Assembly: GCA_910589085.1 (NCBI GenBank)
Contig: CAJUSG010000004.1
Span: forward strand, 28,917 to 91,521
Direction of reading: 5' to 3'
Origin: an uncultured Oscillospiraceae bacterium
GTDB lineage: Bacteria > Bacillota > Clostridia > Oscillospirales > Oscillospiraceae
Length of the DNA stretch: 62,605 nt
The position numbers were made by a program, and so were the translations under genes. The notes under the pieces were generated by a model. The model did not search any database and was not told the origin of the DNA. It worked only from the letters and a program-made list of their open reading frames with translations. This document shows positions 1 to 7,689 of this stretch, piece after piece. Positions within the stretch are counted from its first letter, which is position 1, and every line of letters begins with the position of its first letter.

Positions 1-62
1 TCTGGTATACTGAGAAAAAAGCGCCCGCCAGTGGGGCGGGAGCGGCGACGGAGGTGTTCCAT

Positions 63-1142
63 GTGGAAAAAGTGACCATTCGGGACGTGGCGGGCCGGGC
101 GGGGGTCTCCCTGTCCACGGTCTCTCGGGTGATGAACCGGAACCAGAAGGTGGACCCGGTGCTGGCGGAGCAGGTGCTGGCCGCGGCCAGAGAGCTGAAC
201 TACCGCTCCGGCCCCCGGGCCTTTTCGGGGAGATCGGGGCACATCGCCCTGATCCTGCCTACCCTGGAAAATTCCTACTACTCCTCCATCGCGGCCGGAG
301 TCATTGACGCCGCCCAGTCCCAGGGGCAGCATGTCCTTATTATGCAGACCGACTCCCGCCGCCGGCAGGAGGACGACTGCTTTCGGACCCTCTCCACCGC
401 CGCGGTGGATGGCGTCATCTTTTCCGGCAGCGACGAGCGCAACCCCCTGGAGGAGTTTCCACATCTCCGGGGCCTGCCCATGGTGGTGGCCGCCCGGCGG
501 GCGGTGATCCCCGGCATCCCCCACATCTATTCCGACAATTTAAGCGCCGGCTACATGGCCACAAAGTACCTCCTCCGCCTGCGCCGGAGAAAGATCGCCC
601 TGCTGCTCAACTTCTGGACCAATGATATCCACGACTATGATACCTTCCTGCGGCGGTATCACTCCCCGGCCCAGGGGGCCTGCACCGCCTTTGACCGCTA
701 CACCGGCTACTGCCGTGCCCTGGAAGAGGAGGGGATGGGGGTGGACCCCGATCTGATTATGTTCAGCGGCTTCAGCCATGAGTCGGGCTATGCCAGCGCC
801 CAGGAGCTGCTGGCGCGGCCGCTGGAGTTTGACGGGGTGCTGGTGTCCAACGACCGCTGTGCCACCGGGGTGCTGCGCCTGTTCCGGGAGCAGGGCATCC
901 AGGTTCCGGGACAGGTGTCGATCATCTGCTTCAACGGCGGTCTGATGTCCAGCGTGGTCAGCCCGGCCCTGACCATGGTGGAGCAGCAGAACCATGAGCT
1001 GGGGCGGCAGTCCGCTTTGCAGCTCAACGAGCTGATCCACGGCCGGCCCGCGCACGACGTAAAGATTGACGTCAAGCTGGCGATCAGGGGGTCCACCTCC
1101 CTGGCGCCTCCCGCCGATCCCGCGTCCTCCGGAGGAAAATGA
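63..1142 (+). CDS. LacI-family transcriptional regulator
   Basis: DNA-binding transcription regulator. The N-terminus (about residues 4-24, TIRDVAGRAGVSLSTVSRVM) is a textbook LacI helix-turn-helix followed by a hinge. Residues from about 60 to 340 form a periplasmic-binding-protein-like effector domain with typical elements such as DGVIFSG and DGVLVSNDRCATGVL. Length of about 359 residues is normal for the family. I chose GTG 63 because GGAGGTG at 50-56 sits about 6 bases upstream; an in-frame GTG at 54 would lie inside that ribosome-binding site. It ends in a strong terminator and stands upstream of the racemase/TRAP/BMC genes, so control of those genes by a sugar or organic-acid effector is plausible but not shown. 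Family assignment is secure; the ligand is unknown. Confidence 0.93.
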   Translation: MEKVTIRDVAGRAGVSLSTVSRVMNRNQKVDPVLAEQVLAAARELNYRSGPRAFSGRSGHIALILPTLENSYYSSIAAGVIDAAQSQGQHVLIMQTDSRRRQEDDCFRTLSTAAVDGVIFSGSDERNPLEEFPHLRGLPMVVAARRAVIPGIPHIYSDNLSAGYMATKYLLRLRRRKIALLLNFWTNDIHDYDTFLRRYHSPAQGACTAFDRYTGYCRALEEEGMGVDPDLIMFSGFSHESGYASAQELLARPLEFDGVLVSNDRCATGVLRLFREQGIQVPGQVSIICFNGGLMSSVVSPALTMVEQQNHELGRQSALQLNELIHGRPAHDVKIDVKLAIRGSTSLAPPADPASSGGK

Positions 1143-1150
1143 CCCAAAAT

Positions 1151-1197
1151 GAAAGCACCAGACAGGAGAGGGGCGCCTCCCGTCTGGTGCTTTCTGT
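1151..1197 (+). terminator. Rho-independent terminator of the LacI gene
   Basis: GAAAGCACCAGAC (1151-1163) pairs perfectly with GTCTGGTGCTTTC (1182-1194) and a short T-rich stretch follows. It lies just after the LacI stop codon and separates the regulator from the racemase/TRAP genes. Confidence 0.8.
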
Positions 1198-1232
1198 ATT
1201 TCTGCCGCTCTTTCCCTCCGGAACACACATAA

Positions 1233-1402
1233 AACATGGGATGTTGTTCGGCGCTATGGGCGCCGAAAACCGGAATGCGGCCGGGTTCTGTTTAAACTAT
1301 ACAAAAATAAAGCCCCGATATCGGCGTTCTGTCTATTTACATTTTCACAAAAATAGGTTATTTTAAACATAGGATGTTAAAGGGTAATTGGTTATTACAT
1401 CC
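1233..1402. promoter_or_regulatory. Candidate GGATGTT-type operators upstream of the racemase/TRAP genes
   Basis: Within the 288-base gap before the racemase gene there is a perfect palindrome AACAT-GGG-ATGTT (1233-1245), and nearer the gene ATAGGATGTTAA (1369-1380) faces TTACATCC (1395-1402) as an imperfect inverted repeat. The ATAGGATGTT core recurs before the GntR/FCD gene at 5174-5183. I infer that the GntR product binds both places and co-regulates transporter and microcompartment genes. The rest of the gap is AT-richer than its surroundings and holds no convincing gene; a short ORF there has no family resemblance. Confidence 0.5.
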
Positions 1403-1430
1403 TCTCTATATGGAAAGGAGAACAGACGCC

Positions 1431-2102
1431 ATGAAAGTTGGTTTAATCTACACCAGCACCACCCCTGAGCTCATTGAGCTGGTGGAGCGGGAGGTCAAAA
1501 AGCAGCTGGGTGAGGATGTGGAGCTGTACAGCATACAGGACCCCAGCATCCTGGCCGATGTGCGGGAGGCCGGTTATGTGACCACCGCCCCCGCCGCCCG
1601 GCTGATCTCCATGTATATGAAGGCGGCTCAGGAGGGCTGCGAGGCCATGCTCAACCTGTGCAGCAGCGTGGGTGAGGTGGCGGACAGCGTCCAGGACGTG
1701 GCCAGATACATCGGGGTGCCCATCGTCCGGGTGGACGAGGAGATGTGCCGGGAGGCCGTCCGGAAGGGCAGCCGCATCGGCGTGATGGCCACCCTGCCCA
1801 CCACCCTGGAACCCACCAAGGGGACGATCCGGCGGGTGGCACGGGAGTGCAACCGGGCTGTGGAGCTGGTGGACTGTCTGGTGGACGGGGCCTTCGGCCT
1901 GGACCAGGACCAGTTCAAGGCCCGCATGACCGAGATGGCCGCCACCATCGCCGGCCAGGTGGACGTGATCGTCTTTGCCCAGGGCAGTATGGCCTACTGC
2001 GAGGAGTATATCGCCCAAAAGTTTAACAAGGTAGTGGTCAGCAGCCCCCGCTTCGGCGCGGCGGAGCTGAAAAAGGCCCTGGCCGCCAAGGGGACCGTCT
2101 GA
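1431..2102 (+). CDS. Asp/Glu/hydantoin racemase-superfamily protein
   Basis: A 223-residue protein of the aspartate/glutamate/hydantoin racemase fold, whose members racemise, isomerise or decarboxylate small acids using one or two cysteines. The N-terminal IGLIYT-like strand (here VGLIYTSTTPEL), the LNLCSSVGEV loop with Cys77, and the VIVFAQGSM segment near residue 180 match the family. The second catalytic cysteine usually found in a GC-A/T-G motif is Gln184 here, so a classical two-cysteine racemase mechanism is doubtful; Cys190 lies a few residues on. ATG 1431 follows AAGGAG. It precedes the TRAP transporter genes on the same strand, suggesting that it processes the imported acid. Substrate unknown. 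Confidence 0.75.
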   Translation: MKVGLIYTSTTPELIELVEREVKKQLGEDVELYSIQDPSILADVREAGYVTTAPAARLISMYMKAAQEGCEAMLNLCSSVGEVADSVQDVARYIGVPIVRVDEEMCREAVRKGSRIGVMATLPTTLEPTKGTIRRVARECNRAVELVDCLVDGAFGLDQDQFKARMTEMAATIAGQVDVIVFAQGSMAYCEEYIAQKFNKVVVSSPRFGAAELKKALAAKGTV

Positions 2103-2173
2103 GGTTCCGCAACACCTGTTGGTTTCCGGCCCCTGCCGGTCATCAAATAATGCTTGAAAAAGGAGTTATATGT

Positions 2174-3247
2174 ATGAAAAAGATTTTTGCCCTTGCTCTT
2201 GCGCTGAGTCTGTCCCTGAGCCTGGCCGCCTGCGGCAACAACAGCAGCAGCGGGAGCGGCACCACTCCCCCTCCCGCCGACAACAGCTCCTCCGCTGACA
2301 AGAGCGGCGGCACCACGCCCGCTCCCGCCAACAACGTCACCCTGAAGCTGGGCTTCTCCACCAACGAGGAGGACCCCCGGGCGCTGGGCGCCAAGCAGTT
2401 CAAGGAAGAGGTGGAGAGCAAGACCAACGGCGCTGTCACCATTGAGATCTACCCCTCCGGCCAGCTGGGCGGCGACGCCGACCTGATTAACTCCATCTCG
2501 CTGGACTCCGGCACGGTGGACATCATCATCACCGACGCCTCCAACTTCGCTACTTACGAGCCCAAGATGGGCATCTCCGCCCTGCCCTTCCAGTTCGCTG
2601 ACTTTGAGGAGGCCTGGGCCTTCATGGACAGCGATGTGGAGGCCGAGGCTGAGGCCGGCCTGATCCCCCAGAACATGCGGGTGCTGGCCCACTACTGCAA
2701 CGGCTTCCGCTGTGTGACCAACTCCAAGGGCCCCGTGGAGAGCCCCGATGACATGAAAGGTATGCTCATCCGCACCCCTGAGAACCCCGTCATCATGGCC
2801 ACCATGACCGCCATGGGCGCCAATCCCCAGCCCCTGGCCTTCAACGAGCTGTATCAGGCGCTGAATCAGGGCACCTACGACGCCCAGGAGAACCCCATCC
2901 CCGTCATCTACAACAACAACCTCTATGAGGTTCAGGAGTATCTGAGCGTTACCAATCACATCTACTCCGGCATGTGCTTCACCATCGCCGAGAGCAGCTG
3001 GAACAAGCTGAGCGCCGACCAGCAGACCATCGTAGCCGACGCCGCCAAGGCCTCCGCCGACTACGACCGGGAGCTCAACGCCCAGATGACCGACGATCTG
3101 GTGTCCAGCCTGGAGGAGGCCGGCATGAAGATCAATAACCCCGACCTGGCCCCCTTCGCCGAGGCGACCTCCTCCGTCCTCACCGACAACGCCGCCACCT
3201 ATGGGGACCTGCTGGATAAGCTGGCTGCCTGGAAGGCCAACCGCTGA
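2174..3247 (+). CDS. dctP: TRAP transporter substrate-binding protein, DctP family
   Basis: Extracytoplasmic solute receptor of a tripartite ATP-independent importer for organic acids. The first 20 or so residues form a lipoprotein signal (MKK, hydrophobic core, LAAC lipobox), then a Ser/Gly/Pro-rich linker. The mature part has DctP hallmarks: a GQLGGDADLINS segment, FPYPF-like ALPFQF, and the GMLIRTPENPV stretch whose arginine in characterised relatives binds the substrate carboxylate. 357 residues, normal for the family. ATG 2174 follows AAGGAG; an in-frame ATG at 2150 would lie upstream of that site. The next two genes encode the membrane subunits. Substrate class (a carboxylate) is family knowledge; the exact compound is unknown. 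Confidence 0.93.
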   Translation: MKKIFALALALSLSLSLAACGNNSSSGSGTTPPPADNSSSADKSGGTTPAPANNVTLKLGFSTNEEDPRALGAKQFKEEVESKTNGAVTIEIYPSGQLGGDADLINSISLDSGTVDIIITDASNFATYEPKMGISALPFQFADFEEAWAFMDSDVEAEAEAGLIPQNMRVLAHYCNGFRCVTNSKGPVESPDDMKGMLIRTPENPVIMATMTAMGANPQPLAFNELYQALNQGTYDAQENPIPVIYNNNLYEVQEYLSVTNHIYSGMCFTIAESSWNKLSADQQTIVADAAKASADYDRELNAQMTDDLVSSLEEAGMKINNPDLAPFAEATSSVLTDNAATYGDLLDKLAAWKANR

Positions 3248-3272
3248 TTTCTGACCGAAGCGGAATGAACCA

Positions 3273-3305
3273 GGGGCGGAGGGTTCCCCCTCCGCCCCCA
3301 TTTTT
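3273..3305 (+). terminator. Intercistronic hairpin with T-run between receptor and permease genes
   Basis: GGGGCGGAGGG (3273-3283) pairs with CCCTCCGCCCC (3288-3298) and ATTTTTA follows. It looks like a partial terminator that would let the binding protein be made in excess over the membrane subunits that follow. Confidence 0.75.
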
Positions 3306-3323
3306 ATGGAAAGGAGCGCGTGC

Positions 3324-3818
3324 ATGAAAAAATTACAGAACGCGCTGGATAAGGGCTCTACCCTTATCGCCGCAGTGATGTGCGCGGCCATGATGATTAT
3401 CCTGTTCGCCAACGTGGTGCTGCGCCTGATTCCCGCCGTGGGCGGCTTCAAGTGGTATATGGAAGGCAGCCAGTACCTCAACGTGTGGTCTATGATGATT
3501 GTGGGTATCTGCATCACCGTCAAGGGCACCCACCTCCACGTGGAGCTGGTGGACGCTGTGGCCGCCAAAAATCCCATCCTGAAAAAGCTCCACAAGTTGG
3601 TTACCTCCGCCTTTATTTTCCTGTTCTACGTGATGGTCACCTACAGCGGCTGGCAGTTGTCCACCAAGGCCAAGCAGGCGGTGTCCACCATGCCCCAGTT
3701 CCGAATGGGCCAGGTCTATGTGATCTTTGTCATCGCCGGGGTGCTGTGCGCTCTGAGCGCTCTGGTGGACCTGATCGTCTGCATCACCGAAAAACCGGAA
3801 GGAGGGGCTGAGAAATGA
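3324..3818 (+). CDS. dctQ: TRAP transporter small permease subunit, DctQ type
   Basis: Small membrane subunit of the TRAP importer, 164 residues with about four transmembrane helices (around residues 15-35, 50-70, 90-110 and 130-150). The EGSQYLNVWSMMIVGICITVKGTHLHVELV region is typical of DctQ (broken here only for description: conserved helix 2 with the HLHVEL motif). ATG 3324 was preferred to ATG 3306 because the purine-rich GGAAAGGAG lies between them. It overlaps the dctM start by ATGA, indicating translational coupling. Position between DctP and DctM makes the call firm although the DctQ family is poorly conserved. Confidence 0.9.
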   Translation: MKKLQNALDKGSTLIAAVMCAAMMIILFANVVLRLIPAVGGFKWYMEGSQYLNVWSMMIVGICITVKGTHLHVELVDAVAAKNPILKKLHKLVTSAFIFLFYVMVTYSGWQLSTKAKQAVSTMPQFRMGQVYVIFVIAGVLCALSALVDLIVCITEKPEGGAEK

Positions 3819-5107
3819 TCCCCTGGTTATTGATTTCCTTCTTTGTCCTGCTGTTCCTGGGGGTGCCCATCGCCATGAGCCTGGGCCTGGCCGCCATAGG
3901 CGGCATCCTCTTCCTGGACGGCGGCAACGTGGTCACCATCGCACAGCGGATGTTCGAGGGGATGAACAGCTTCGCTCTGCTGGCCATCCCCCTGTACACC
4001 TTTGCCGGCTTCACCATGAGCAAGGGCGGAATCTCCGACCGGCTGATGAACTTCTGCTATTCCATCGTGGGCCATATCTACGGCGGCCTGGCCCATGTAA
4101 ACGTGCTGTCCAGCATGATCTTCGCGGGCATCTCCGGCTCCGCCGTGGCGGACACCGCCGGCGTGTCCGGCATGTTTATGCCCACCATGATTAAGCAGGG
4201 CTATTCCAAAAAGTTTACCGTTGCCGTCACCGCCATCTCCTCCACCATCGGCATCATCATTCCGCCCTCCATCCCCATGGTGGTCATCGCCGGCATCTGC
4301 GGCCTGTCCACCGGCAAGCTGTTCCTGGGCGGCATCATCCCCGGCATCATGTGCGGCCTGGCCCAGATGATCGTGTCCTACCTGCTGGCCAAGCGGGAGG
4401 GAGTGGCCCGGGAGCCCGGCCACTTCTCCATCGGCCCTGTGCTGAAGGGCCTGTGGGAGTCCTGGCCCGCCCTGCTCATGCCCATCATTATTGTGGGCAC
4501 CATCATGTCCGGCATTGTCTCCCCCACCGAGGCGGGGGTTATCGCCGTGGTTTACGGCCTGTTCGCCGGCGGCGTCATCTACCGGGAACTGAAGTGGGAG
4601 GACATCAAGTTCGCCTTCTGCGAGACCGTCCGGGTGTCAGGCCGCATCTTTATCGTCATCGGCGCGGCCAAGCTGTATACCGTGATGCTCACCACGGCCG
4701 GCTTCGACAAGTGGATGGCCAAGACCATGCTGGGCATCTCCACCAACCCCACTGTGATTCTTGTGATGATTCTGCTGCTGTTCTTCATTGTCACCATGTT
4801 TATGGAGTCCATCGCTACCCTGACCCTGTTTATGCCCATCCTCTACCCCATCGCCACCGGCGTGGGCATCGACCCCATTGTGATGAGTGTGCTGATTACC
4901 GTGGTCATCGGCATCGGCCTGGTCACGCCTCCTGTGGGCATGTGCATCTACGTGGCCTGCGACCTGATGGACATCAAGGTGGGCGAGGTTCTGCCCACGC
5001 TGCTGCCCTTCATCGGCGCCACGGTAATCTGCATCGCGCTGATGATCGCCTTCCCCCAACTGATTACAGTGCCCACCCTGCTGATGAAGTCCGGGGCAGT
5101 GGGATGA
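3815..5107 (+). CDS. dctM: TRAP transporter large permease subunit, DctM type
   Basis: Large membrane subunit that carries substrate with sodium ions, 430 residues with about 12 hydrophobic helices. Recognisable DctM elements: LFLGVPIAMSLGLA near the start, FAGISGSAVADTAGVSG in the middle, and GLVTPPVGMCIYVA near the C-terminus. Start ATG overlaps the dctQ stop (ATGA). Together with the two preceding genes it completes a DctPQM system. It ends about 150 bases before the GntR/FCD regulator with no strong terminator visible, so read-through into the microcompartment operon is possible. Confidence 0.95.
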   Translation: MIPWLLISFFVLLFLGVPIAMSLGLAAIGGILFLDGGNVVTIAQRMFEGMNSFALLAIPLYTFAGFTMSKGGISDRLMNFCYSIVGHIYGGLAHVNVLSSMIFAGISGSAVADTAGVSGMFMPTMIKQGYSKKFTVAVTAISSTIGIIIPPSIPMVVIAGICGLSTGKLFLGGIIPGIMCGLAQMIVSYLLAKREGVAREPGHFSIGPVLKGLWESWPALLMPIIIVGTIMSGIVSPTEAGVIAVVYGLFAGGVIYRELKWEDIKFAFCETVRVSGRIFIVIGAAKLYTVMLTTAGFDKWMAKTMLGISTNPTVILVMILLLFFIVTMFMESIATLTLFMPILYPIATGVGIDPIVMSVLITVVIGIGLVTPPVGMCIYVACDLMDIKVGEVLPTLLPFIGATVICIALMIAFPQLITVPTLLMKSGAVG

Positions 5108-5170
5108 GTAAAGTCCCCAACGCCACTTGAACCCCTATAAATTATATGTTAAGATAGAAAAACGGGGGCA

Positions 5171-5235
5171 ATATAGGATGTTGAACGGGGACTGACCGGG
5201 CAACATTCCATATATCCCGCCGGGGAGTTCAACAT
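5171..5235. promoter_or_regulatory. Operator cluster upstream of the GntR/FCD gene
   Basis: ATGTTGAAC (5178-5186) has an exact reverse complement GTTCAACAT (5227-5235), and a third half-site CAACAT lies at 5201-5206 within CAACATTCCATATAT, itself an imperfect mirror of ATATAGGATGTTG (5171-5183). The arrangement is what one expects of a dimeric regulator that loops or binds cooperatively. The same core occurs before the racemase gene. Autoregulation by the GntR product encoded 20 bases downstream is the simplest reading. Confidence 0.6.
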
Positions 5236-5254
5236 GTAAAGGGGGCGCTTCGGA

Positions 5255-5950
5255 TTGGAGCAGGAAAAGCAAACGGCCAAATCGGTGGTGGATCAGGTGG
5301 TGGACGGCATCATCTCGGAGATCATCGATGGGCGGCTGACGCCGGGGAGCAAGCTGCCCACCGAGATGGAGCTGTGCCAGCAGTTCGGCGCGGGCCGCAA
5401 CTCGGTGCGGGAGGCGGTAAAGAAGCTCCAGGCCTACGGCATCCTGTATATCAAGCGGGCTGACGGCACCTTTGTCAGCGAGAACTACAACCAGAAGATG
5501 CTGGACCCCATGCTGTTCAGCATCATTCTGCAAAAAAACAGCTGGCGGGACTTTGTGGAGCTGCGGGCGGCCATCGATATCGGCACCCTGAATGTGATTC
5601 TGCTGCGGCAGGATGTGGCCGCCTTCCTGCCCGAGCTGTACCGCACCTTCGGGGAGCTGTCAGCGGAGCTTCACTCCCCCAGCCCCTCAGTGGAGCGGGT
5701 GCTGGAGCTGGACAGCCAGTTTCATACCCGGATCGCCGACGCCGCCCAGAACCCCATGCTGGCCACCATTACGGAGTATATCACCCGCCTGACCCTGCCC
5801 AGCAGGCTGGAGACCACCCGGCGGGTGATGGAAAGCGGCGAGATTGAACACTTTGTGGACCTGCACCGGCGGATGCTCACCGTCATTGAGCGCCGCCAGA
5901 TCGACCAGATTCCCCAGACGGTGCAGGACCACTACGTCTTCTGGAAATAA
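5255..5950 (+). CDS. GntR-family regulator with FCD ligand domain
   Basis: 231-residue FadR-subfamily repressor/activator. Residues about 10-75 are the winged helix (KLPTEMELCQQFGAGRNSVREAVKKL, quoted in parts: KLPTEMEL and GRNSVREAV), followed by an all-helical FCD domain with the metal-binding pattern (D in FVELRAAID, H in SQFHTRIADAAQNP and H in DLHRRML). FCD regulators typically bind carboxylate effectors, which fits the adjoining TRAP transporter. Translation probably starts at TTG 5255 after AAAGGGGG. It is the first gene of the collinear run that continues through the microcompartment genes, 13 bases before the BKACE gene. Confidence 0.92.
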   Translation: MEQEKQTAKSVVDQVVDGIISEIIDGRLTPGSKLPTEMELCQQFGAGRNSVREAVKKLQAYGILYIKRADGTFVSENYNQKMLDPMLFSIILQKNSWRDFVELRAAIDIGTLNVILLRQDVAAFLPELYRTFGELSAELHSPSPSVERVLELDSQFHTRIADAAQNPMLATITEYITRLTLPSRLETTRRVMESGEIEHFVDLHRRMLTVIERRQIDQIPQTVQDHYVFWK

Positions 5951-5963
5951 ACGGAGTATTGCC

Positions 5964-6809
5964 ATGAAAAAAATCATGCTCTCCGTGGCCCCTGTGGCGG
6001 CCACGGACATCCTCATCAATCCCCGGGCCATCGCCCGGGATGTATACGAGTGCTATCAGAACGGCGCGGCCATGGTCCACCTCCACTGCCGGGACCTGAA
6101 CGGCCGCCTGACCCCCGACCTCAGCCTGCTGGAGGAGACGGTGGACTACATCCGGGAGTTGTGCGACATTGTGGTGGAGATCTCCACCGGCGGCGTGTCC
6201 GAGCTGACCATTGAGGAGCGCTGCCAGCCCTGCTATCCCGCCTGGGTGGAGGCCAACAGCCTGAATGTGGGCTCGGTAAACCTGGGGACCGCCGTCTACC
6301 AGAACCCCATCAAAGATGTGGAGTACTGCGTCCAGCGGATTTTGGAGAACAAAAAGGTGCCCGAGATCGAGGTGTTCGAGCTGGGCATGATCCACACCGT
6401 CCGGGAGCTGGACGACAAATTTCACTTTGCCAGCCCCATTCTCTTCGCCCTGGTCTTTGGCCACGGGGGGGAGATGCCCGCCACCGTCCCCGCCCTGCGG
6501 CACATGATCGACGCCCTGGGGGAGAGCTTCCCAGGCCGGGACGACATTATCTGGGGCTACACCCAGGCCCACCGGGAGGACTGGGAGATGGTTAAAACCG
6601 CCCTGGACATGGGGGCCTCCACCGTCCGCATCGGCTTTGAGGACTCCGACCTCATAGCTCCCGGCGTCCACGTGGACAACAACGCGGTGCTCATCGCCGA
6701 GGCGGCGGATATTGTGAAGTCCAAGGGTATGCTGCCCATGACCCCCGGCGAGGCCCGGGCCATGCTGGGCATTCCCCCGCTGAGCGGAAGGGGGTGGAAG
6801 ACATGGTGA
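5964..6809 (+). CDS. BKACE-family beta-keto acid cleavage enzyme (DUF849)
   Basis: 281-residue TIM-barrel enzyme of the 3-keto-5-aminohexanoate cleavage family. Known members condense a beta-keto acid with acetyl-CoA and split it to acetoacetate and a new acyl-CoA, using a zinc ion. Visible motifs: VHLHCRD (two zinc histidines, residues about 34-36), VEISTGG, EIEVFELGMIH, GYTQAH and VRIGFED near the C-terminus. The usual N-terminal TGAE zinc ligand appears as AATD. ATG 5964 follows ACGGAG. It overlaps the following aldolase-fold gene, so both are translationally linked. No EP-like extension is seen, so it probably acts outside the shell. Substrate not predictable from sequence. Confidence 0.9.
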   Translation: MKKIMLSVAPVAATDILINPRAIARDVYECYQNGAAMVHLHCRDLNGRLTPDLSLLEETVDYIRELCDIVVEISTGGVSELTIEERCQPCYPAWVEANSLNVGSVNLGTAVYQNPIKDVEYCVQRILENKKVPEIEVFELGMIHTVRELDDKFHFASPILFALVFGHGGEMPATVPALRHMIDALGESFPGRDDIIWGYTQAHREDWEMVKTALDMGASTVRIGFEDSDLIAPGVHVDNNAVLIAEAADIVKSKGMLPMTPGEARAMLGIPPLSGRGWKTW

Positions 6810-7666
6810 TCCAGGGCGTCAGCTATCTGTCTGACTTCGAGGCCAAGAAGGCCATCATCGAGACCGCCCGCCGCCTGGAGAGCAAGGGCTTTCTCGCCGC
6901 CGGCGACGGCTCCCTCAGCGTCCGGGTGGGGCCCAATGCGGTTTGGGTCACGGTGGACGGGGCGGACAAGGCCGCCCTCACCCAGGACATGCTGGTGCGG
7001 GTGGACCTGAACGGCAAGACCAACCTCTCCGCCCACCCCAAGCCTCTGGGGGAGGACCTGCCCATTCATTTGAGAATTTACCGGGAAAACGAGGCCGTCC
7101 AGTGCGTCCTCCACGCCTATCCCCCCTGCGCCGCGGTGCTGGGCCAGCAGGGCCAGGGACTGCCCGCCGCCGGCTACAGCCCCTCGGTGCGCCGGCTGGG
7201 CCGGGTGGAGCTGATCGCCGGCCTCACCGGCGAGGCCCTGGCCAAGGCGGTGGCCGCCCAGAGCCGTACGGATCATGGCGTGCTGCTGGAGAACGACGGC
7301 TGTATGTTCTGGGCCAAGGCCCCGACAGAGGTATGTCACCTGGCCGAGGCCCTGAACTACTGCTGGACGGTGGGGGATGCTATCCGGCGCTCCGGCTGTG
7401 TGGGCTGTCAGGGCTGCGGCGGCTGCACCGGAGGCTCCCGGTGCGACAAGTGCTCCGGCTGCCAGGGCACCCAGGCCGCCCCGCCGGAGCCGCCCCGTGC
7501 GCTGTCCGGCGTCACCGGCCTGATCCGGCCCGGACAGCCCCTGCCCCCCCTGCCGCCGAAGGAGGAGCCTCAGCCCGCCCTCCCCGCTGTCCATCCCGCA
7601 CCCGGGGCGGACAGGGAGGCCGCCATGGCCGAGGTGGTGCGGCGGGTTCTTCAGGGACTGTCGTAA
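6803..7666 (+). CDS. Class II aldolase-fold protein with Cys cluster and C-terminal encapsulation helix
   Basis: 287 residues. Residues 10-190 match the class II aldolase/adducin fold (fuculose-phosphate aldolase type). Glu84 in GEDLPIH corresponds to the catalytic Glu, and His104 to one zinc ligand, but the second and third zinc histidines appear as Tyr106 (LHAYP) and Asp165 (LENDG), so the metal site is unusual. Residues 199-220 carry seven cysteines in the pattern C-x2-C-x2-C-x2-C-x5-C-x2-C-x2-C. A Pro-rich linker follows, then an amphipathic helix (AAMAEVVRRVLQGLS) that resembles BMC encapsulation peptides. ATG 6803, overlapping the BKACE gene, follows AAGGGGG. An aldolase that feeds aldehyde to the next gene's enzyme is likely; an inactive or scaffold role is the alternative. 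Confidence 0.82.
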   Translation: MVIQGVSYLSDFEAKKAIIETARRLESKGFLAAGDGSLSVRVGPNAVWVTVDGADKAALTQDMLVRVDLNGKTNLSAHPKPLGEDLPIHLRIYRENEAVQCVLHAYPPCAAVLGQQGQGLPAAGYSPSVRRLGRVELIAGLTGEALAKAVAAQSRTDHGVLLENDGCMFWAKAPTEVCHLAEALNYCWTVGDAIRRSGCVGCQGCGGCTGGSRCDKCSGCQGTQAAPPEPPRALSGVTGLIRPGQPLPPLPPKEEPQPALPAVHPAPGADREAAMAEVVRRVLQGLS

Positions 7667-7689
7667 TATGAAGAAAGGATGACCCTTTT

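Noticed and set aside
540..1226. Long antisense ORFs opposite LacI and most other genes
   Set aside because: In GC-rich DNA the antisense frames of real genes stay open; their proteins are His/Gly/Asp/Arg-rich shadows with no domains.
1139..1366. 75-residue plus-strand ORF after the LacI gene
   Set aside because: Runs through the terminator and candidate operators, no ribosome-binding site fitting its start, no family resemblance, and composition unlike neighbouring proteins.
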